Shown here: piece by piece, positions 17,111-30,619 of the stretch
Layout: each line of letters begins with the position of its first letter
Numbering within the stretch: the first letter of the stretch is position 1
DNA from: Propionibacteriaceae bacterium
GTDB lineage: Bacteria; Actinomycetota; Actinomycetes; Propionibacteriales; Propionibacteriaceae
DNA length: 36,930 nt
Direction: 5' to 3'
NCBI GenBank assembly: GCA_031262485.1
Contig: JAISHO010000001.1
Span: 1 to 36,930 of the forward strand
Made by a program: the position numbers and the translations under genes
Notes under the pieces: generated by a model
Told to the model about the DNA's origin: nothing
Seen by the model: the letters and a program-made list of their open reading frames with translations, nothing else
The model's database searches: none

Positions 17111-18487
17111 TCAGGCCAGCCCGTTGCGGGCGATGACGCCCTGATACCAGGCGAAGGAGTCCTTCGGGATACGCCGCTGGGTCGGGTAGTCGACGTAGGT
17201 GAGGCCGAAGCGTTTCCCGTAGCCGTGCGCCCATTCGAAGTTGTCCATGAGGGACCAGGCGAAGTATCCGCAGACGGGCGCTCCGTCCTCGATGGCGGCG
17301 TGGACGGCGCCGATGTGGGCGTCGAGGTAGTCGATCCGGGCCGGGTCGTGCACACCGCCGTCGGCGGCGATCGTGTCGGCGCAGGCGGCGCCGTTCTCCG
17401 TCACCATGAGCGGAATCCCGGGCCAGCGCTGGTGGAAATCGGTCAGCAGCGTCGTCAATCCGGACGGATCGATGAGCCACCCCATGTCCGTGCGCGGCCC
17501 CGGCGGGTCGATGAAACGGACGTCGTCGGCGATCCACGGGCTGGGGTGGGCCGTCTGGGAGTCGTAGAGCACGCCGGGGGCGGCCGCGACCGTCGCCGTC
17601 GTGTAGTAGTTGATCCCGACGGCGTCGATCGGCTGGTGGATCGTCGCCAGATCGTCCTCGCGGATGCAGTCCCACGTCGTGAAACGGGCGGTGTCCTCGA
17701 ACAACGCGGCCGGATACGAGCCCCCGAGCACCGGGTCGGTGAAGATTTCATTGCCGACGCGGCTGAGTTTGGCGCAGGCCTCGAGGTCCTCGGCGTCGTC
17801 GGTGGCCGGTTTGAGGGCTTGGAGATTCCACACGATCGACGTCTGCGCCCCGGAGCGGGCCGCCTTGATCGCCTGGACGCCCAAGCCGTGGGCGAGGTTG
17901 AGATGGTGAACGGAAGTCAAAGCGGCCGCCGGGTTGTGCGCGCCGGGGGCGTGCTCGCCGGAGGCGTGGCCGAGGTAGGCGACGCACCACGGCTCGTTGA
18001 ACGTCGTCCACAGGCGCACCCGGTCGCCCAGCGTCGTGGCCATCCGTTCGGCGTAGGCGGCGAAACGGTGGGCGGTGTCGCGCTCGACCCAGCCCCCCTT
18101 CTCCTGGAGGGCCTGGGGGAGGTCCCAGTGGTAGAGGGTGACGACCGGCGCGATCCCCGCCGCCAAGAGCGCGTCGACGAGGTGGTCGTAGAAGTCGAGA
18201 CCGGCCTGGTTGAACGCCCCCGCGCCCGTGGGTTGGACGCGCGGCCAAGCGATCGACAGACGGTAGGCCCCCACCCCGAGGTCGGCCAAGAGGGCGACGT
18301 CCTCGCGCCAACGGTGGTAGTGGTCGCAGGCGACGTCGCCGGTCTCGCCCCGGGCGACCTTGCCGGGGGTGTGGGAGAAGACGTCCCAGATCGACGGGCC
18401 GCGGCCGTCTTCGTCGACGGCGCCCTCGATCTGATAGGAGGCGGTGGCGGAGCCCCAGAGGAAATCTTTCGGGAAGGTGGCGGGCAT
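17111..18487 (-). CDS. Family 1 glycoside hydrolase (beta-glucosidase)
   Basis: The 458-residue cytoplasmic enzyme hydrolyses beta-glucosides, probably cellobiose-like sugars. The GH1 opening FLWGSATASYQIEGA is near residue 9, the acid/base Glu lies in TFNEP (E165), and the nucleophile Glu in VTENG (E364). GINYYT and the C-terminal YFAWSLMDNFEWAHGYGKRFGL are also family blocks. A phospho-beta-glucosidase would usually have different residues in the last region, so the unphosphorylated sugar is favoured. The start at 18487 has GAGGAGA upstream. No transporter or regulator is adjacent, so the gene is monocistronic and convergent with the export locus. Confidence 0.94.
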   Translation of the reverse strand: MPATFPKDFLWGSATASYQIEGAVDEDGRGPSIWDVFSHTPGKVARGETGDVACDHYHRWREDVALLADLGVGAYRLSIAWPRVQPTGAGAFNQAGLDFYDHLVDALLAAGIAPVVTLYHWDLPQALQEKGGWVERDTAHRFAAYAERMATTLGDRVRLWTTFNEPWCVAYLGHASGEHAPGAHNPAAALTSVHHLNLAHGLGVQAIKAARSGAQTSIVWNLQALKPATDDAEDLEACAKLSRVGNEIFTDPVLGGSYPAALFEDTARFTTWDCIREDDLATIHQPIDAVGINYYTTATVAAAPGVLYDSQTAHPSPWIADDVRFIDPPGPRTDMGWLIDPSGLTTLLTDFHQRWPGIPLMVTENGAACADTIAADGGVHDPARIDYLDAHIGAVHAAIEDGAPVCGYFAWSLMDNFEWAHGYGKRFGLTYVDYPTQRRIPKDSFAWYQGVIARNGLA

Positions 18488-18587
18488 GGTCTCTCCTCGT
18501 CGAGTCGCACGGCGCCAGGGGAACCTGGCTCAGACAAGCAAAGAGTCTAGACGTTCCACCGCCCGTTCTGGCTGAACCCGGGCATGC

Positions 18588-18622
18588 GACGGGGGCGCCG
18601 GATATCCCAGCGCCCCCGTCGA
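18588..18622 (-). terminator. Terminator hairpin after tpiA
   Basis: CGACGGGGGCGC (18588-18599) and GCGCCCCCGTCG (18611-18622) form a perfect 12-bp stem with an 11-base loop. It lies 54 bp past the tpiA stop. The very GC-rich stem without a T tract is common in actinobacteria. Confidence 0.75.
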
Positions 18623-18675
18623 TCGACGCGCGACCGGCTTCAGACGACGTCCGCAGCCGCGTCGTGCGACTTCAG

Positions 18676-19458
18676 TTACTTCTTGTCGAACATGACGATC
18701 CGGGCGAACTCGACCGGATCGAGGCTGGCCCCGCCGACGAGCGCGCCGTCGACGTCCGGCTGAGCCATGATGTCGGCGACATTGCTGGACTTGACGGAAC
18801 CGCCGTATTGGATGCGGACCTTCTCCGCCGTCGCGTCGTCGAACAATTCGCCGACCCGCGTGCGGATGGCGCCGCAGACCTCCTGGGCGTCGTCCGGTGT
18901 GGCGACCTCGCCGGTGCCGATGGCCCAGACGGGCTCATAGGCGATGACGAGCCCGGCCACCTGCTCGGCCGTCAACCCGGCCAAGACGCCGTCGATCTGC
19001 CCGAGGACGAACGCGACGTGCGTGCCCTCCTTGCGGATCTCGAGCTTCTCGCCGACACAGATGATCGGCGTCATCGCGGCGGCCAGGACCTTCTTCGCCT
19101 TGGCGTTGACGATCGCGTCGTCCTCGCCGTGATACTCGCGGCGCTCGGAGTGCCCGACGACGACGTAACGGCAGTTGAGCTTGGCCAGCATCTCTGAGGA
19201 GATCTCGCCGGTGTAGGCGCCGGCGTCGTGGACGGAGACGTCCTGCGCGCCGAACGCGATCGGCATCTTGTCGCCCTCGATGATCGTCTGAACGACGCGG
19301 ATGTCGGTGAACGGCACGATGACCGCCGCCTCCGCCTTGTCCTTCTCATAGTTCATGTCGGCCAGCGTCCAGGCCAGTTTCTGGACGACGCCGGCGGCCT
19401 CGACATGGTTGAGGTTCATCTTCCAGTTGCCGGCCAGCAGCGGGGTGCGATTCGCCAT
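18676..19458 (-). CDS. tpiA: Triosephosphate isomerase
   Basis: This enzyme interconverts dihydroxyacetone phosphate and glyceraldehyde 3-phosphate in glycolysis and gluconeogenesis. The 260-residue (beta/alpha)8 barrel shows N11/K13 in GNWKMN, catalytic H103 in VVGHSERR, catalytic E175 in [11 protein letters not shown] and the phosphate-binding IQYGGSV and LVGGASL. All key residues are present. The start at 19458 lies one base after the pgk stop, so translation is coupled. It is the last gene of gap-pgk-tpiA. Confidence 0.97.
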   Translation of the reverse strand: MANRTPLLAGNWKMNLNHVEAAGVVQKLAWTLADMNYEKDKAEAAVIVPFTDIRVVQTIIEGDKMPIAFGAQDVSVHDAGAYTGEISSEMLAKLNCRYVVVGHSERREYHGEDDAIVNAKAKKVLAAAMTPIICVGEKLEIRKEGTHVAFVLGQIDGVLAGLTAEQVAGLVIAYEPVWAIGTGEVATPDDAQEVCGAIRTRVGELFDDATAEKVRIQYGGSVKSSNVADIMAQPDVDGALVGGASLDPVEFARIVMFDKK

Positions 19459-19459
19459 C

Positions 19460-20668
19460 TCAGGCCTCCCCGACGACGTCGAGGCCAGGCAACGTCTTGC
19501 CCTCGAGGTATTCGAGGGAGGCGCCGCCACCGGTCGAGATGTGCCCGAAATCGGAATCGGCGAAGCCGTACTTGCGGACGGCCGCCGCCGAGTCGCCCCC
19601 GCCGACGACGCTAAAGGCGTCGCTGTCGGCCAGGGCCTGGGCGATCGCCTTGGTGCCCGAGCCGAGCGCGTCGATCTCGGAGACGCCGACCGGGCCGTTC
19701 CAGAACACCGTCTTGGCGCCGGCGATCTCGGCGGCGAAGAGCTTCTCCGTCTCCGGGCCGATGTCGGCGGCCTCTTGATCGGTCGGGATGGCGTCGATCG
19801 GCACGATCGTGACGTCGCCGTCGATCGTCCAGGTCGAGAAGTCCAGGCCCTTGACGACGCGGACGTCGACCGGCAGGAGGAGCTTCTTGCCCGCTTCCTT
19901 GGCCTGTTCGAGGTAGCCGCGGCAGGCGTCGAGCTTCGAATCGTCGACGAGCGACAGACCGATCTCGTAGCCCTGGGCCTTGAGGAAGGTGTAGGCCATG
20001 CCGCCGCCGATGATGAGGGTGTCGGCCACCTTGAGGAGGTTGTCGATGACGGCGAGCTTGTCAGCCACCTTGGCGCCGCCGAGGACGACGACGTAAGGAC
20101 GATCCGGATCGACCGTCAGCTTGCGCAGCACCTTGACCTCTTTGTCGACGAGGTCGCCGACGGCGTTGGGCAACAGCTTGGCGACGTCGTAGACGGAGGC
20201 CTGCTTGCGGTGGACGACACCGAAGCCGTCGGAGACGAAGATGTCGCCGAAGCGGGCGTACTGCGCGGCCAGGGCCTCGCGCTCCTCGTCGACCTTCGAC
20301 TCCTCAGCCGGCTCGAAGCGGACGTTCTCGAGCAAGGCGACGTCGCCGTTGCCGAGAGCGGCGACCGTCTGCTCGGCAGACGGGCCGACGACGTCGGAAG
20401 CCAGGGCGACCGTGGTGTCGAGCAACTCGCCGAGGCGCTTGGCCACCGGGGCGAGGGAGTACTTGGGGTTGACCTGCCCCTTGGGACGGCCGAGGTGGGC
20501 CATGACGATGACCTTGGCGCCGCCGTCGCGCAACGCCGTCAACGTCGGCAGAGCCGCCTTGATGCGGCCGTCGTCGGTGATCGTCTCGCCATCGAGCGGC
20601 ACGTTGAAATCGCAGCGGATGAGGACCCGCTTGCCGGTGATGTCACCGAGATCGTGGATCGAAGTCAT
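19460..20668 (-). CDS. pgk: Phosphoglycerate kinase
   Basis: This enzyme transfers phosphate from 1,3-bisphosphoglycerate to ADP, making ATP in glycolysis. The 402-residue protein has the N-lobe [10 protein letters not shown] and HLGRPKG substrate-binding motifs and VLLENVRF. The C-lobe has [30 protein letters not shown] and the nucleotide-binding [11 protein letters not shown]. Length and motifs are normal. ATG 20668 is preceded by AGAAAGG. It is the middle gene of the glycolytic cluster; a hairpin separates it from gap upstream. Confidence 0.97.
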   Translation of the reverse strand: MTSIHDLGDITGKRVLIRCDFNVPLDGETITDDGRIKAALPTLTALRDGGAKVIVMAHLGRPKGQVNPKYSLAPVAKRLGELLDTTVALASDVVGPSAEQTVAALGNGDVALLENVRFEPAEESKVDEEREALAAQYARFGDIFVSDGFGVVHRKQASVYDVAKLLPNAVGDLVDKEVKVLRKLTVDPDRPYVVVLGGAKVADKLAVIDNLLKVADTLIIGGGMAYTFLKAQGYEIGLSLVDDSKLDACRGYLEQAKEAGKKLLLPVDVRVVKGLDFSTWTIDGDVTIVPIDAIPTDQEAADIGPETEKLFAAEIAGAKTVFWNGPVGVSEIDALGSGTKAIAQALADSDAFSVVGGGDSAAAVRKYGFADSDFGHISTGGGASLEYLEGKTLPGLDVVGEA

Positions 20669-20697
20669 AAGAAACCTTTCTTCTATGTGGGGATGGC

Positions 20698-20731
20698 GGA
20701 CGGGGTGGGCCCGTGAAGACCCACCCCGTCC
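20698..20731 (-). terminator. Hairpin between gap and pgk
   Basis: GGACGGGGTGGG (20698-20709) pairs perfectly with CCCACCCCGTCC (20720-20731) around a 10-base loop. It lies in the 88-bp gap-pgk spacer. No T tract follows on the minus strand. It may be a partial terminator or a processing and stability element that keeps gap mRNA above pgk-tpiA. Confidence 0.65.
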
Positions 20732-20756
20732 AGACGCATCGTTTTCGCCGATGGAA

Positions 20757-22352
<1,596 letters not shown>

Positions 22353-22414
22353 TCAATCTTATCGAGGGAGGTTCAACGCACAGTTGAATCCATTCCCTAT
22401 CATTTCTCATATGG

Positions 22415-22438
22415 CGCCACCGGGATGCCCCGGTGGCG
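22415..22438 (+). terminator. Terminator hairpin after secG
   Basis: CGCCACCGGG (22415-22424) and CCCGGTGGCG (22429-22438) form a perfect 10-bp stem with a 4-base loop, between secG and rbpA. It is followed by TTGG rather than a T run. Confidence 0.65.
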
Positions 22439-22498
22439 TTGGCATGGGCGCAGGAGCCACGTCCACGCCAACAATTCGGCGATTCAAGGAGGTTCGTG

Positions 22499-22855
22499 AT
22501 GCCAGTCGGTAGCGCGATCAGAGGCAGCCGGGTGGGCGCAGGCCCCGTCGGCGAGGCGGAGCGGGGCGATTCCGCGCCCCGGCTCTACGTCTCCTACTAC
22601 TGTGCGAATGGGCATGAGACGCGTCCCGCGTTCGCTCTCGACGCCACGATCCCCGACGAGTGGGATTGCCCGCGGTGTGGTCTTCCAGCCAACCGTGACG
22701 CCGAGAACCCGCCGCCGCCGCCGCACATCCTCCCGTACAAGACGCACTTGGCCTATGTGCAGGAGCGCCGGGAGCCGGCCGACGCCAAGGTCATCCTCGA
22801 CGAAGCTCTGGCCAACCTGCGCCAGCGCCGAGCCGATGGGGAAGCGATCTACTGA
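22499..22855 (+). CDS. rbpA: RNA polymerase-binding protein RbpA
   Basis: RbpA is an actinobacteria-specific transcription activator that binds RNA polymerase and group 1/2 sigma factors. The 118-residue protein has the family core YYCANGHETRPAFALDA, PDEWDCPRCGLPA and KTHLAYVQERR. The C-terminal sigma-interaction region (AKVILDEALANLRQRR) is complete. The paired cysteines and His (C..GH, CPRC) fit the zinc-binding core. ATG 22499 has a strong AAGGAGG upstream. It is the best single marker of the phylum in this window. Confidence 0.96.
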   Translation: MPVGSAIRGSRVGAGPVGEAERGDSAPRLYVSYYCANGHETRPAFALDATIPDEWDCPRCGLPANRDAENPPPPPHILPYKTHLAYVQERREPADAKVILDEALANLRQRRADGEAIY

Positions 22856-22901
22856 ATTCCCTTTTCAGGGCGTTCGTCGGACGCCGCTGGGCGGATCTGA
22901 G

Positions 22902-22943
22902 AAAAACGGGGGCGATCGTTCTCCGTGATCGTCTGGCTCTTTT
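22902..22943. terminator. Convergent terminator candidate between rbpA and pgl-like gene
   Basis: GAAAAA and TTTTTC bracket a weak stem centred on GCGATC/GATCGT between two convergent genes. The A and T tracts on both sides would serve either strand. The stem is only about 6 bp, so confidence is limited. Confidence 0.4.
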
Positions 22944-22974
22944 TCGGTGTCGTCTTCTCGGCGGCGTCGCCGCG

Positions 22975-23748
22975 TCATAGCTGACAGTGGTGTTGGGGCA
23001 GGAGCGTCGCCGCGCCCTCGTCGACGAGCCAACACGACCACTGGGCGCCATGGAGATACCGCGCTGGAGCTGCCAGTGGGACGCCTGGTTCGGCCACCTC
23101 ACCGGCGGCTTGCCCGGCGGTCGCCGTGGCGACGGACTCAGCCGAATCGGCGCCGGAGGCGATGATCCACACCTCCCGGGCCGCGTTGATGCCCCGGGGA
23201 GTCAAGGTGACATAGTCGGGGCACGCTGCGCAGGGGCCATCATCGTCGTCGGCGATGCCCATGACGGTCGCGTCGGTGACGACGTGGCCGGGGAAGAGCC
23301 CGGCCACCTGCCCGGTCGGGCTGAGTTCGAGAAGACAGACGTCGAGGGTGATCTCGCTGAGATCCTGGGCGTAGTGGAAAGCCGCCTCCTCCGGATCGTC
23401 GAAGTCATCCGACGAGGGGATCGGGTGGGTGTTGGCCGAGCGGGGGGACGCGGCTCCGGCCAAGCGGCCGAGCGTCCTCAAGCTGACGCGGCGGTCGTCG
23501 TCGGTGGCGACGAAACAATCGGCGCTCCACCACACTTCGACGAGGTCGCGGTCGAGGCTCGTCGAAGGGATGATCTCAGCCATGAGGCCATAGGCGTCGA
23601 AGGCGACCGGCCCTCCGCTGACACACAGTTGAACGCGTCGGGAGCCCTCGCCTTGGAGATCGACGAGGCGGTCGACGAGAAGGCGGGCGGTGTGCGCGAC
23701 GAGGTCGTTCCGGTCGTTGAACCGGAAGACGCGTGCGCCCTCGCCCAT
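22975..23748 (-). CDS. Degenerate 6-phosphogluconolactonase-like protein
   Basis: The 257-residue protein is collinear with 6-phosphogluconolactonase (Pgl/DevB, NagB superfamily): VQLCVSGGPVAF, VEVWWSADCFVATDDDRRVS, NTHPIP, LSPTGQVAGLFPGH, YVTLTPRGINAAREVWIIASG, and a C-terminal WLVDEGAA. The key positions differ, however. The GDER block is SADC (75-78 region), and the D-G-H of the catalytic loop is T-G-Q (145-147). Lactonase activity is therefore doubtful. It sits where actinobacteria often keep pgl (near gap, secG, rbpA), but the usual opcA and zwf partners are absent. The start at 23748 has TGAGGA upstream. It may be a sugar-phosphate-binding regulator or a decaying enzyme. Confidence 0.7.
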   Translation of the reverse strand: MGEGARVFRFNDRNDLVAHTARLLVDRLVDLQGEGSRRVQLCVSGGPVAFDAYGLMAEIIPSTSLDRDLVEVWWSADCFVATDDDRRVSLRTLGRLAGAASPRSANTHPIPSSDDFDDPEEAAFHYAQDLSEITLDVCLLELSPTGQVAGLFPGHVVTDATVMGIADDDDGPCAACPDYVTLTPRGINAAREVWIIASGADSAESVATATAGQAAGEVAEPGVPLAAPARYLHGAQWSCWLVDEGAATLLPQHHCQL

Positions 23749-24176
23749 ACAATCCTCATTTCTGCGCCCTGGCCTAGGCATGGCGACCGCCACGATCGCG
23801 ACGAGCCGCCCTGAGAAAAATACCCCAACCACAAAGTATGTAATCGTCAGTGATCGAGGTGACCGGCGCCACTTGTCTTTCAGCCTAGTTGATCGCCCCT
23901 TTGTGGCCCAGGCTGGCGGTGGACTCACCGGCAAATCACAAGGAGTTCTCAGCATCGCGGAGAGCAAGTCAACCTCAGGGTGGAGCGGTCAACAAAAAAC
24001 CCCAGGTCGTGCCAAGCGTCCGTATGACCGAGGGTTGAATCGGCGCGTGGACGTTCGTCGTTGATGTGGCGTGATGAGACCGCGGGGCGACGAAGCGGTG
24101 GACCACCGCACGAAGGTGCTGGCAGTTTCGCGGGCGTTCGTCGTCGAGAGACGTGACAGCCCATCGACGAGAAAGC
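23749..24176. other. Non-coding stretch between pgl-like gene and hppA
   Basis: About 430 bases without a convincing gene; open frames here are short and lack codon bias. It would contain the promoter of the minus-strand pgl-like gene (near 23780-23850, AT-rich) and a second minus-strand terminator candidate at 23994-24035. I looked for tRNA-like cloverleaf segments and saw none. Confidence 0.5.
23994..24035 (-). terminator. Secondary terminator candidate downstream of hppA
   Basis: On the minus strand ACCC-TC-GGTC pairs with GACC-TG-GGG(T) and is followed directly by six T (23994-23999). It lies 195 bp beyond the hppA stop and could catch read-through before the pgl-like gene. Confidence 0.4.
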
Positions 24177-24213
24177 CGTAGGGCCCCTCTCCGCAGTGGA
24201 GAGGGGCCCTACG
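24177..24213 (-). terminator. Strong terminator hairpin after hppA
   Basis: CGTAGGGCCCCTCTCC (24177-24192) and GGAGAGGGGCCCTACG (24198-24213) form a perfect 16-bp stem with a 5-base loop, 17 bp past the hppA stop. It is followed on the minus strand by GCTTTCTC. Confidence 0.9.
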
Positions 24214-24230
24214 ATCAGGCGGGATCAGCT

Positions 24231-26804
<2,574 letters not shown>

Positions 26805-27028
26805 GATGGGTCCCTTGGAGTAGATGTGCATGACAGCCGCGCGCCGGCGCCTGACATACGCCCATTCGCGGCCATTACACACCCTACCCGTTCAACCCGA
26901 TCCAGGGGCTCATCTCACTGTTTGTTGGCAAGATTTGTCATGAGTGGAAAGGGCGCGGGCCTGGTCGCATCCGTCGGAAGGATCGTCTAGACTGCCTCCC
27001 GGTCGTCAGATTTCGTAAGGATCGCGTT

Positions 27029-27076
27029 GTGAAATATCTGGCCGGAGGGCCTGTCCGCGAACGGCGGGGCGCATGA
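27029..27076 (+). CDS. Possible 15-residue leader peptide before sufR
   Basis: A GTG at 27029, preceded by GTAAGGA at suitable spacing, opens [15 protein letters not shown]. Its TGA overlaps the ATG of sufR (ATGA, 27073). sufR itself has no good Shine-Dalgarno, so coupled translation from this leader is plausible. It is too short for codon statistics. Confidence 0.35.
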   Translation: MKYLAGGPVRERRGA

Positions 27077-27855
27077 GGGCGTCGTCGCCGGTCGAGGCGC
27101 GTCCGGTCGCCGGCTCCTCGGAGGCGGTTGAGGCGACGACGCGTGAACGCGTCATGATCGCCATCGTCGAACGGGGACGGGCCACCGCCGCCGAACTGGC
27201 CGATCTGCTCGGGCTGACGCAGGCCGGGGTGCGCCGTCACCTCTTGGCGCTCGAGGCCGAGGGCCTCGTCATGGTCCGTCCGCTCGATTCGGCGCTCGCC
27301 CCGGCCCGTCACGCCGGGCGGCCGGCCAAGATCTACGTCGCCACCGACGAGGGGCGGGATCGTTTCGCCCACGCTTACGACGAATTGGCGATCGACGCCT
27401 TGGAGTTCCTCCGTCGCCTCGGCGGGCCGGAGGCGGTGGCGGATTTCGCCAAGGAGAAGTTCGCCGCGATCGAGGCCCGGTCGCTCGAGGTCGAGGCCGA
27501 GCACCCCGAGTGGGAGCCCGCCCAAGCCCTCTCCCAGGCTCTGACGGAGGACGGTTTCATGGCCGCCCTCCTGCCGGTCGAGCACGGTGACGCCGGCGGT
27601 GAGCAGTTGTGTCAGCGCCATTGCCCGTACGCGGCCGTGGCGGCCCGTTTCCCCGAGTTCTGCTCGGCCGAGACGGAGGTCTTCGCCCGGCTGCTCAACT
27701 CCCATGTCCAGCGTCTGGCCACGATCGCCCACGGCGACGGTGTCTGCACGACGAACATTCCCGCCCCGCTCGCCCCCTCGGTCCGGGAGCGGGCCCTCGA
27801 CCCACCGCCCGGATCGGTCGCCACGTCGCCGCTGGGCGTCGGGCGCACCGTATGA
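27073..27855 (+). CDS. sufR: SufR-type iron-sulfur transcriptional repressor
   Basis: The 260-residue protein has an N-terminal winged helix (about 24-75, [29 protein letters not shown]) and a C-terminal region with four Cys (C180, C184, C197, C225), three of them in the expected cluster-binding spacing. SufR proteins carry a 4Fe-4S cluster and repress the suf operon when the cluster is intact. It heads the suf operon; the 200-bp upstream region shared with divergent hppA should hold its operator. ATG 27073 has a weak ribosome site, possibly coupled to a leader peptide. Confidence 0.92.
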   Translation: MRASSPVEARPVAGSSEAVEATTRERVMIAIVERGRATAAELADLLGLTQAGVRRHLLALEAEGLVMVRPLDSALAPARHAGRPAKIYVATDEGRDRFAHAYDELAIDALEFLRRLGGPEAVADFAKEKFAAIEARSLEVEAEHPEWEPAQALSQALTEDGFMAALLPVEHGDAGGEQLCQRHCPYAAVAARFPEFCSAETEVFARLLNSHVQRLATIAHGDGVCTTNIPAPLAPSVRERALDPPPGSVATSPLGVGRTV

Positions 27856-27899
27856 ATCCCACTGTTTCGACGCCCACGAAGCCCATCGAAGGAAAGACT

Positions 27900-29339
27900 G
27901 TGACGCAGGCTCCCCAAGCCCCGGGAACGGGGCAGACCCAAGACGAACATCTCGCCGCTCTCGGCAATTACCGCTTCGGTTGGCATGACGCCGACACGGC
28001 CGGCGCCTCGGCCCGGCGTGGTCTTGACGCCGATGTCGTGCGCGACATCTCCCAGCGCAAGAACGAGCCTCAGTGGATGCTCGACTTCCGTCTCGAAGCG
28101 CTCGACTTGTTCGACCGCAAGCCGATGCCGCACTGGGGCGCCGATTTGAGCGAGATCGACTTCGACACCATCAAGTACTACGTCTCCCCGACCGATCGCC
28201 CCGTCACCTCGTGGGAAGCGCTGCCGGAGGACATCCGGATCACCTACGACCGGCTCGGCATCCCCGAGGCGGAGAAGAAGCGCCTTGTCGCCGGGGTGGC
28301 GGCCCAGTATGAATCCGAGGTCGTCTACCACAAGATCAACGAGGAACTGGCCCGTCAGGGCGTCGTCTTCCTCGACACCGACACCGGCCTCAAGGAGTAT
28401 CCGGAGGTCTTCCAAGAATATTTCGGCTCCGTCATCGCCTCTGGCGACAACAAGTTCTCCGCGCTCAACTCGGCCGTGTGGTCGGGCGGCTCGTTCATCT
28501 ACGTGCCGAAGGGGGTCCACGTCTCGATCCCGCTCCAGGCCTATTTCCGGATCAACACGGAGAACATGGGGCAGTTCGAACGCACGCTCATCATCGTCGA
28601 CGAGGGCGCCTACGTGCACTACGTCGAGGGCTGCACCGCCCCGATCTACAAGACGGATTCCCTCCACGCCGCCGTCGTCGAGATCGTCGTCAAGGAAGGC
28701 GCGCGTTGCCGCTACTCGACGATCCAAAACTGGTCGAACAACGTCTATAACCTTGTGACGAAGCGGGCGACCTGCGCCGCCGGGGCGACGATGGAATGGG
28801 TCGACGGCAACATCGGCTCGAAGACGACGATGAAGTACCCGGCCGTCTGGCTGCTCGGCGAGCACGCCAAAGGCGAGACCCTCTCGATCGCCTTCGCCGG
28901 GCCGGGCCAGCACCAAGACACCGGCTCGAAGATGGTCCACGCCGCCCCGCACACCTCCTCGACGATCGTCTCCAAGTCGGTCTCACGCCAAGGCGGGCGC
29001 TCCTCCTACCGAGGGCTCGTCCACGTCGAGCCGGGCGCCCACCACGCGGCCAGTTCGGTGCGCTGCGACGCCCTCCTCGTCGACACCATCTCCCGCTCCG
29101 ACACCTACCCGTACGTCGACGTGCGCGAGGACGACGTCTCGATGGCCCACGAGGCGACCGTCTCCAAGGTCTCCGAGGATCAGCTCTTCTACCTCATGAG
29201 CCGCGGGTTGACGGAGGAGGAGTCGATGGCGATGATCGTGCGCGGCTTCGTCGAGCCGATCGCGCGCGAGTTGCCGATGGAGTACGCGCTGGAACTCAAC
29301 CGGCTCATCGAGCTACAGATGGAAGGAGCCGTCGGATGA
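27900..29339 (+). CDS. sufB: Fe-S cluster assembly protein SufB
   Basis: SufB is the scaffold subunit of the SufBCD complex, on which clusters are built. The 479-residue protein has the family core [60 protein letters not shown] and a C-terminal [27 protein letters not shown] chose GTG 27900 because GAAGGA lies 6 bases upstream and the 16 codons before it lack the GC-rich third positions of real genes. ATG 27852, which overlaps the sufR stop, is the alternative. It is the second gene of the suf operon. Confidence 0.95.
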   Translation: MTQAPQAPGTGQTQDEHLAALGNYRFGWHDADTAGASARRGLDADVVRDISQRKNEPQWMLDFRLEALDLFDRKPMPHWGADLSEIDFDTIKYYVSPTDRPVTSWEALPEDIRITYDRLGIPEAEKKRLVAGVAAQYESEVVYHKINEELARQGVVFLDTDTGLKEYPEVFQEYFGSVIASGDNKFSALNSAVWSGGSFIYVPKGVHVSIPLQAYFRINTENMGQFERTLIIVDEGAYVHYVEGCTAPIYKTDSLHAAVVEIVVKEGARCRYSTIQNWSNNVYNLVTKRATCAAGATMEWVDGNIGSKTTMKYPAVWLLGEHAKGETLSIAFAGPGQHQDTGSKMVHAAPHTSSTIVSKSVSRQGGRSSYRGLVHVEPGAHHAASSVRCDALLVDTISRSDTYPYVDVREDDVSMAHEATVSKVSEDQLFYLMSRGLTEEESMAMIVRGFVEPIARELPMEYALELNRLIELQMEGAVG

Positions 29340-30619
29340 CGTCCCCGCAACCCCCCCAGGGTTCCCCTTTGTCGTCTCCGGTTGGCGCTTCGGGCCGACC
29401 GGCCGAGGTCGGATCGGTCTCCTACCTCCACCCGGCCGGGTCGTTCGTGGTCGAGGATCACGCCGTGCCGGATCGCCACGTCGAGATGTGGCGCTTCAGC
29501 CCCCTCGACGCGCTGGCCGACTTCTTCGATCCGGCCGCCTCCCGCCCCGCCGAGGAGACGGGCGCCGTCAGCCTGACGCTGGCAGCCGATCGAGGCGCGG
29601 GGGAAGAAGCGGTCGATCTCCTGGCCGGTTCGCCCGCCTCGCTCGTGGCCGCCCCGCTCGCCGTCGGGCAGGCCCCGCGGGGAACCGTCCTCATCCCGAC
29701 CGACCGGGTCGCCGCCATCGCCGCCGCCGTGCCGAAAGCCCCCCATCTCGTCATTCCGGCGGGGGAGACGCTCGACGCCCCGGTGCGCGTCGACATCACC
29801 GGCCACGACTGCGCCACGATCGCCACGGCCCACCTCGTCATCGAGGCCGGAGCCGATTCGAGCGCGACGGTGCTGCTGCGCCACACCGGATCCGCCCGCT
29901 ACATCGGCGACGTCGAGATCATCGTCGGGGCGAACGCCCATTTGACGGTCGTCAGTCTTCAGGAATGGGACGACGGCGCGATCCACCTCGGCCAGCACGA
30001 GGCCGTCGTCGGGGCGAACGCCACCTATCGCCACATCGCCGTCAGCTTCGGCGGGCAGATCGTCCGGTTGCAGAACACCGTCTCCTATGCCGACGAGGGG
30101 GGCAGCGCCGAATTGCTCGGTGTCTACTTCTCCGACTCCGGCCAGCACCTCGAGCACCGTCTCTTCGTCGACCACAACCATCCCAAGGGGGTCTCCCACG
30201 CCGATTACCGTGGTGCCCTCCAAGGCGAGGGGGCCCGTTCGGTGTGGGTCGGCGACGTCCTCATCCGGCCTGAGGCGGAGGGGATCGAGACGTACGAATC
30301 GAACAAGAATCTTTTGTTGACGGAGGGGTGCCGGGCCAACGCCGTCCCCAATCTCGAGATCGAGACGGGCGAGATCGTCGGCGCGGGCCACTCCGCCTCG
30401 ACCGGTCGTTTCGACGACGAACAGCTCTTCTATCTCAAGTCGCGCGGGATCGACGAGGCCGAGGCCCGTCGTCTCGTCGTCCGCGGCTTCTTCGCCGCCA
30501 TCATCGACCGCATCGCCATCCCCGATGTGACGGAAACCCTCATGGCCGTCATCGACCGTGAGTTGGAAGCCGCCGCCGCGGCCGGAACCACCACCGAACC
30601 CCAGGAGAACCTTTCATGA
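29336..30619 (+). CDS. sufD: Fe-S cluster assembly protein SufD
   Basis: SufD pairs with SufB to form the beta-helix platform of SufBC2D. The 427-residue protein has a variable N-terminus (about 1-110) and then the SufB/D repeat region. Family blocks include [74 protein letters not shown] and [11 protein letters not shown]. The conserved His of GHSAST is present. The start overlaps the sufB stop (ATGA) and its own stop overlaps sufC, so the operon is tightly coupled. Confidence 0.95.
   Translation: MTSPQPPQGSPLSSPVGASGRPAEVGSVSYLHPAGSFVVEDHAVPDRHVEMWRFSPLDALADFFDPAASRPAEETGAVSLTLAADRGAGEEAVDLLAGSPASLVAAPLAVGQAPRGTVLIPTDRVAAIAAAVPKAPHLVIPAGETLDAPVRVDITGHDCATIATAHLVIEAGADSSATVLLRHTGSARYIGDVEIIVGANAHLTVVSLQEWDDGAIHLGQHEAVVGANATYRHIAVSFGGQIVRLQNTVSYADEGGSAELLGVYFSDSGQHLEHRLFVDHNHPKGVSHADYRGALQGEGARSVWVGDVLIRPEAEGIETYESNKNLLLTEGCRANAVPNLEIETGEIVGAGHSASTGRFDDEQLFYLKSRGIDEAEARRLVVRGFFAAIIDRIAIPDVTETLMAVIDRELEAAAAAGTTTEPQENLS

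Noticed and set aside
19355-20716. Long plus-strand open frames opposite pgk, hppA, gap and suf genes
   Set aside because: They are antisense shadows created by GC-rich codon bias: compositions are dominated by Asp, Glu, Gly, Val and Arg, no domains are recognisable, and the opposite strand encodes clear enzymes.
23749-24176. A tRNA or small RNA gene in the gap before hppA
   Set aside because: No acceptor, anticodon and T-arm pattern could be assembled. The only structures are terminator-like hairpins.
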